NCBI GenBank assembly: GCA_020627605.1
Contig: JAHDGO010000047.1
Location: 217-5,446 of the forward strand
Length of the DNA: 5,230 nucleotides
Source: Yoonia sp.
GTDB taxonomy: Bacteria; Pseudomonadota; Alphaproteobacteria; Rhodobacterales; Rhodobacteraceae
Direction of reading: 5' to 3'
Shown: piece by piece, positions 5,212 through 5,230 of the stretch
Layout: each line of letters begins with the position of its first letter
Position numbering within the stretch: position 1 is the first letter of the stretch
Position numbers and translations under genes: made by a program
Notes under the pieces: model-generated
The model's database searches: none
Seen by the model: the letters and a program-made list of their open reading frames with translations, nothing else
What the model was told of the DNA's origin: nothing

Positions 5212-5230
5212 ATGCGAGAACTGATAGCGC
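5212..5230 (+). CDS. Start of an unidentified gene, cut by the window end
   Basis: Only six codons are visible (MRELIA), too few to identify a family. The ATG follows an excellent ribosome binding site. The gap from the mipZ stop is 75 bases. No clear terminator separates the two genes: AAAAG-CCG-CTTTT (5150-5162) with outer GACG/CGTC arms is a weak, interrupted hairpin without a trailing T-run. Read-through from mipZ is therefore possible, but a separate promoter cannot be excluded; ATAGGG/TAGGGT near 5181-5187 is a poor -10. A GAGTC methylation-type site lies at 5142-5146 in the gap. Confidence 0.6.

Overview
The window looks like chromosomal DNA of an alphaproteobacterium, most likely a marine Rhodobacterales (roseobacter-type) species. 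The main reason is a clear mipZ gene, the ParA-like ATPase that places the division site in alphaproteobacteria. A high-GC coding style, an RhlE-like DEAD-box helicase and an HxlR/SDR pair fit but are not diagnostic. Genus cannot be decided from this sequence.

Layout, left to right: 1-235 is non-coding or gene-edge DNA, AT-richer at its far left, with an imperfect inverted repeat. Then come a class I SAM-dependent methyltransferase on the minus strand (236-1033), a short divergent gap with a plausible promoter, a DUF1992 protein on the plus strand (1141-1455), an HxlR-family regulator on the minus strand (1465-1800), an operator-like intergenic region, an SDR oxidoreductase on the plus strand (1908-2654), an RhlE-type RNA helicase on the minus strand (2658-3962), a 364-bp divergent control region, mipZ on the plus strand (4327-5136), and the first codons of another plus-strand gene (from 5212).

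Strands alternate - + - + - + +. Neighbouring genes are either divergent, sharing a control region, or convergent with almost no gap: 9 bp between DUF1992 and hxlR, 3 bp between the SDR gene and the helicase. Up to mipZ, each gene therefore appears to be its own transcription unit. Only mipZ and the gene after it could form an operon.

The one functional module that can be argued from the sequence is HxlR plus the SDR. They are divergent, and the gap holds two copies of GTGCCTAC, each at the centre of a palindrome, 19 bp apart centre to centre. That is what a dimeric winged-helix repressor controlling itself and a divergent oxidoreductase would use. The remaining genes look like ordinary core or housekeeping genes. 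I see no mobile element, CRISPR array, tRNA, rRNA or defence cluster, and no convincing undescribed multi-gene system.
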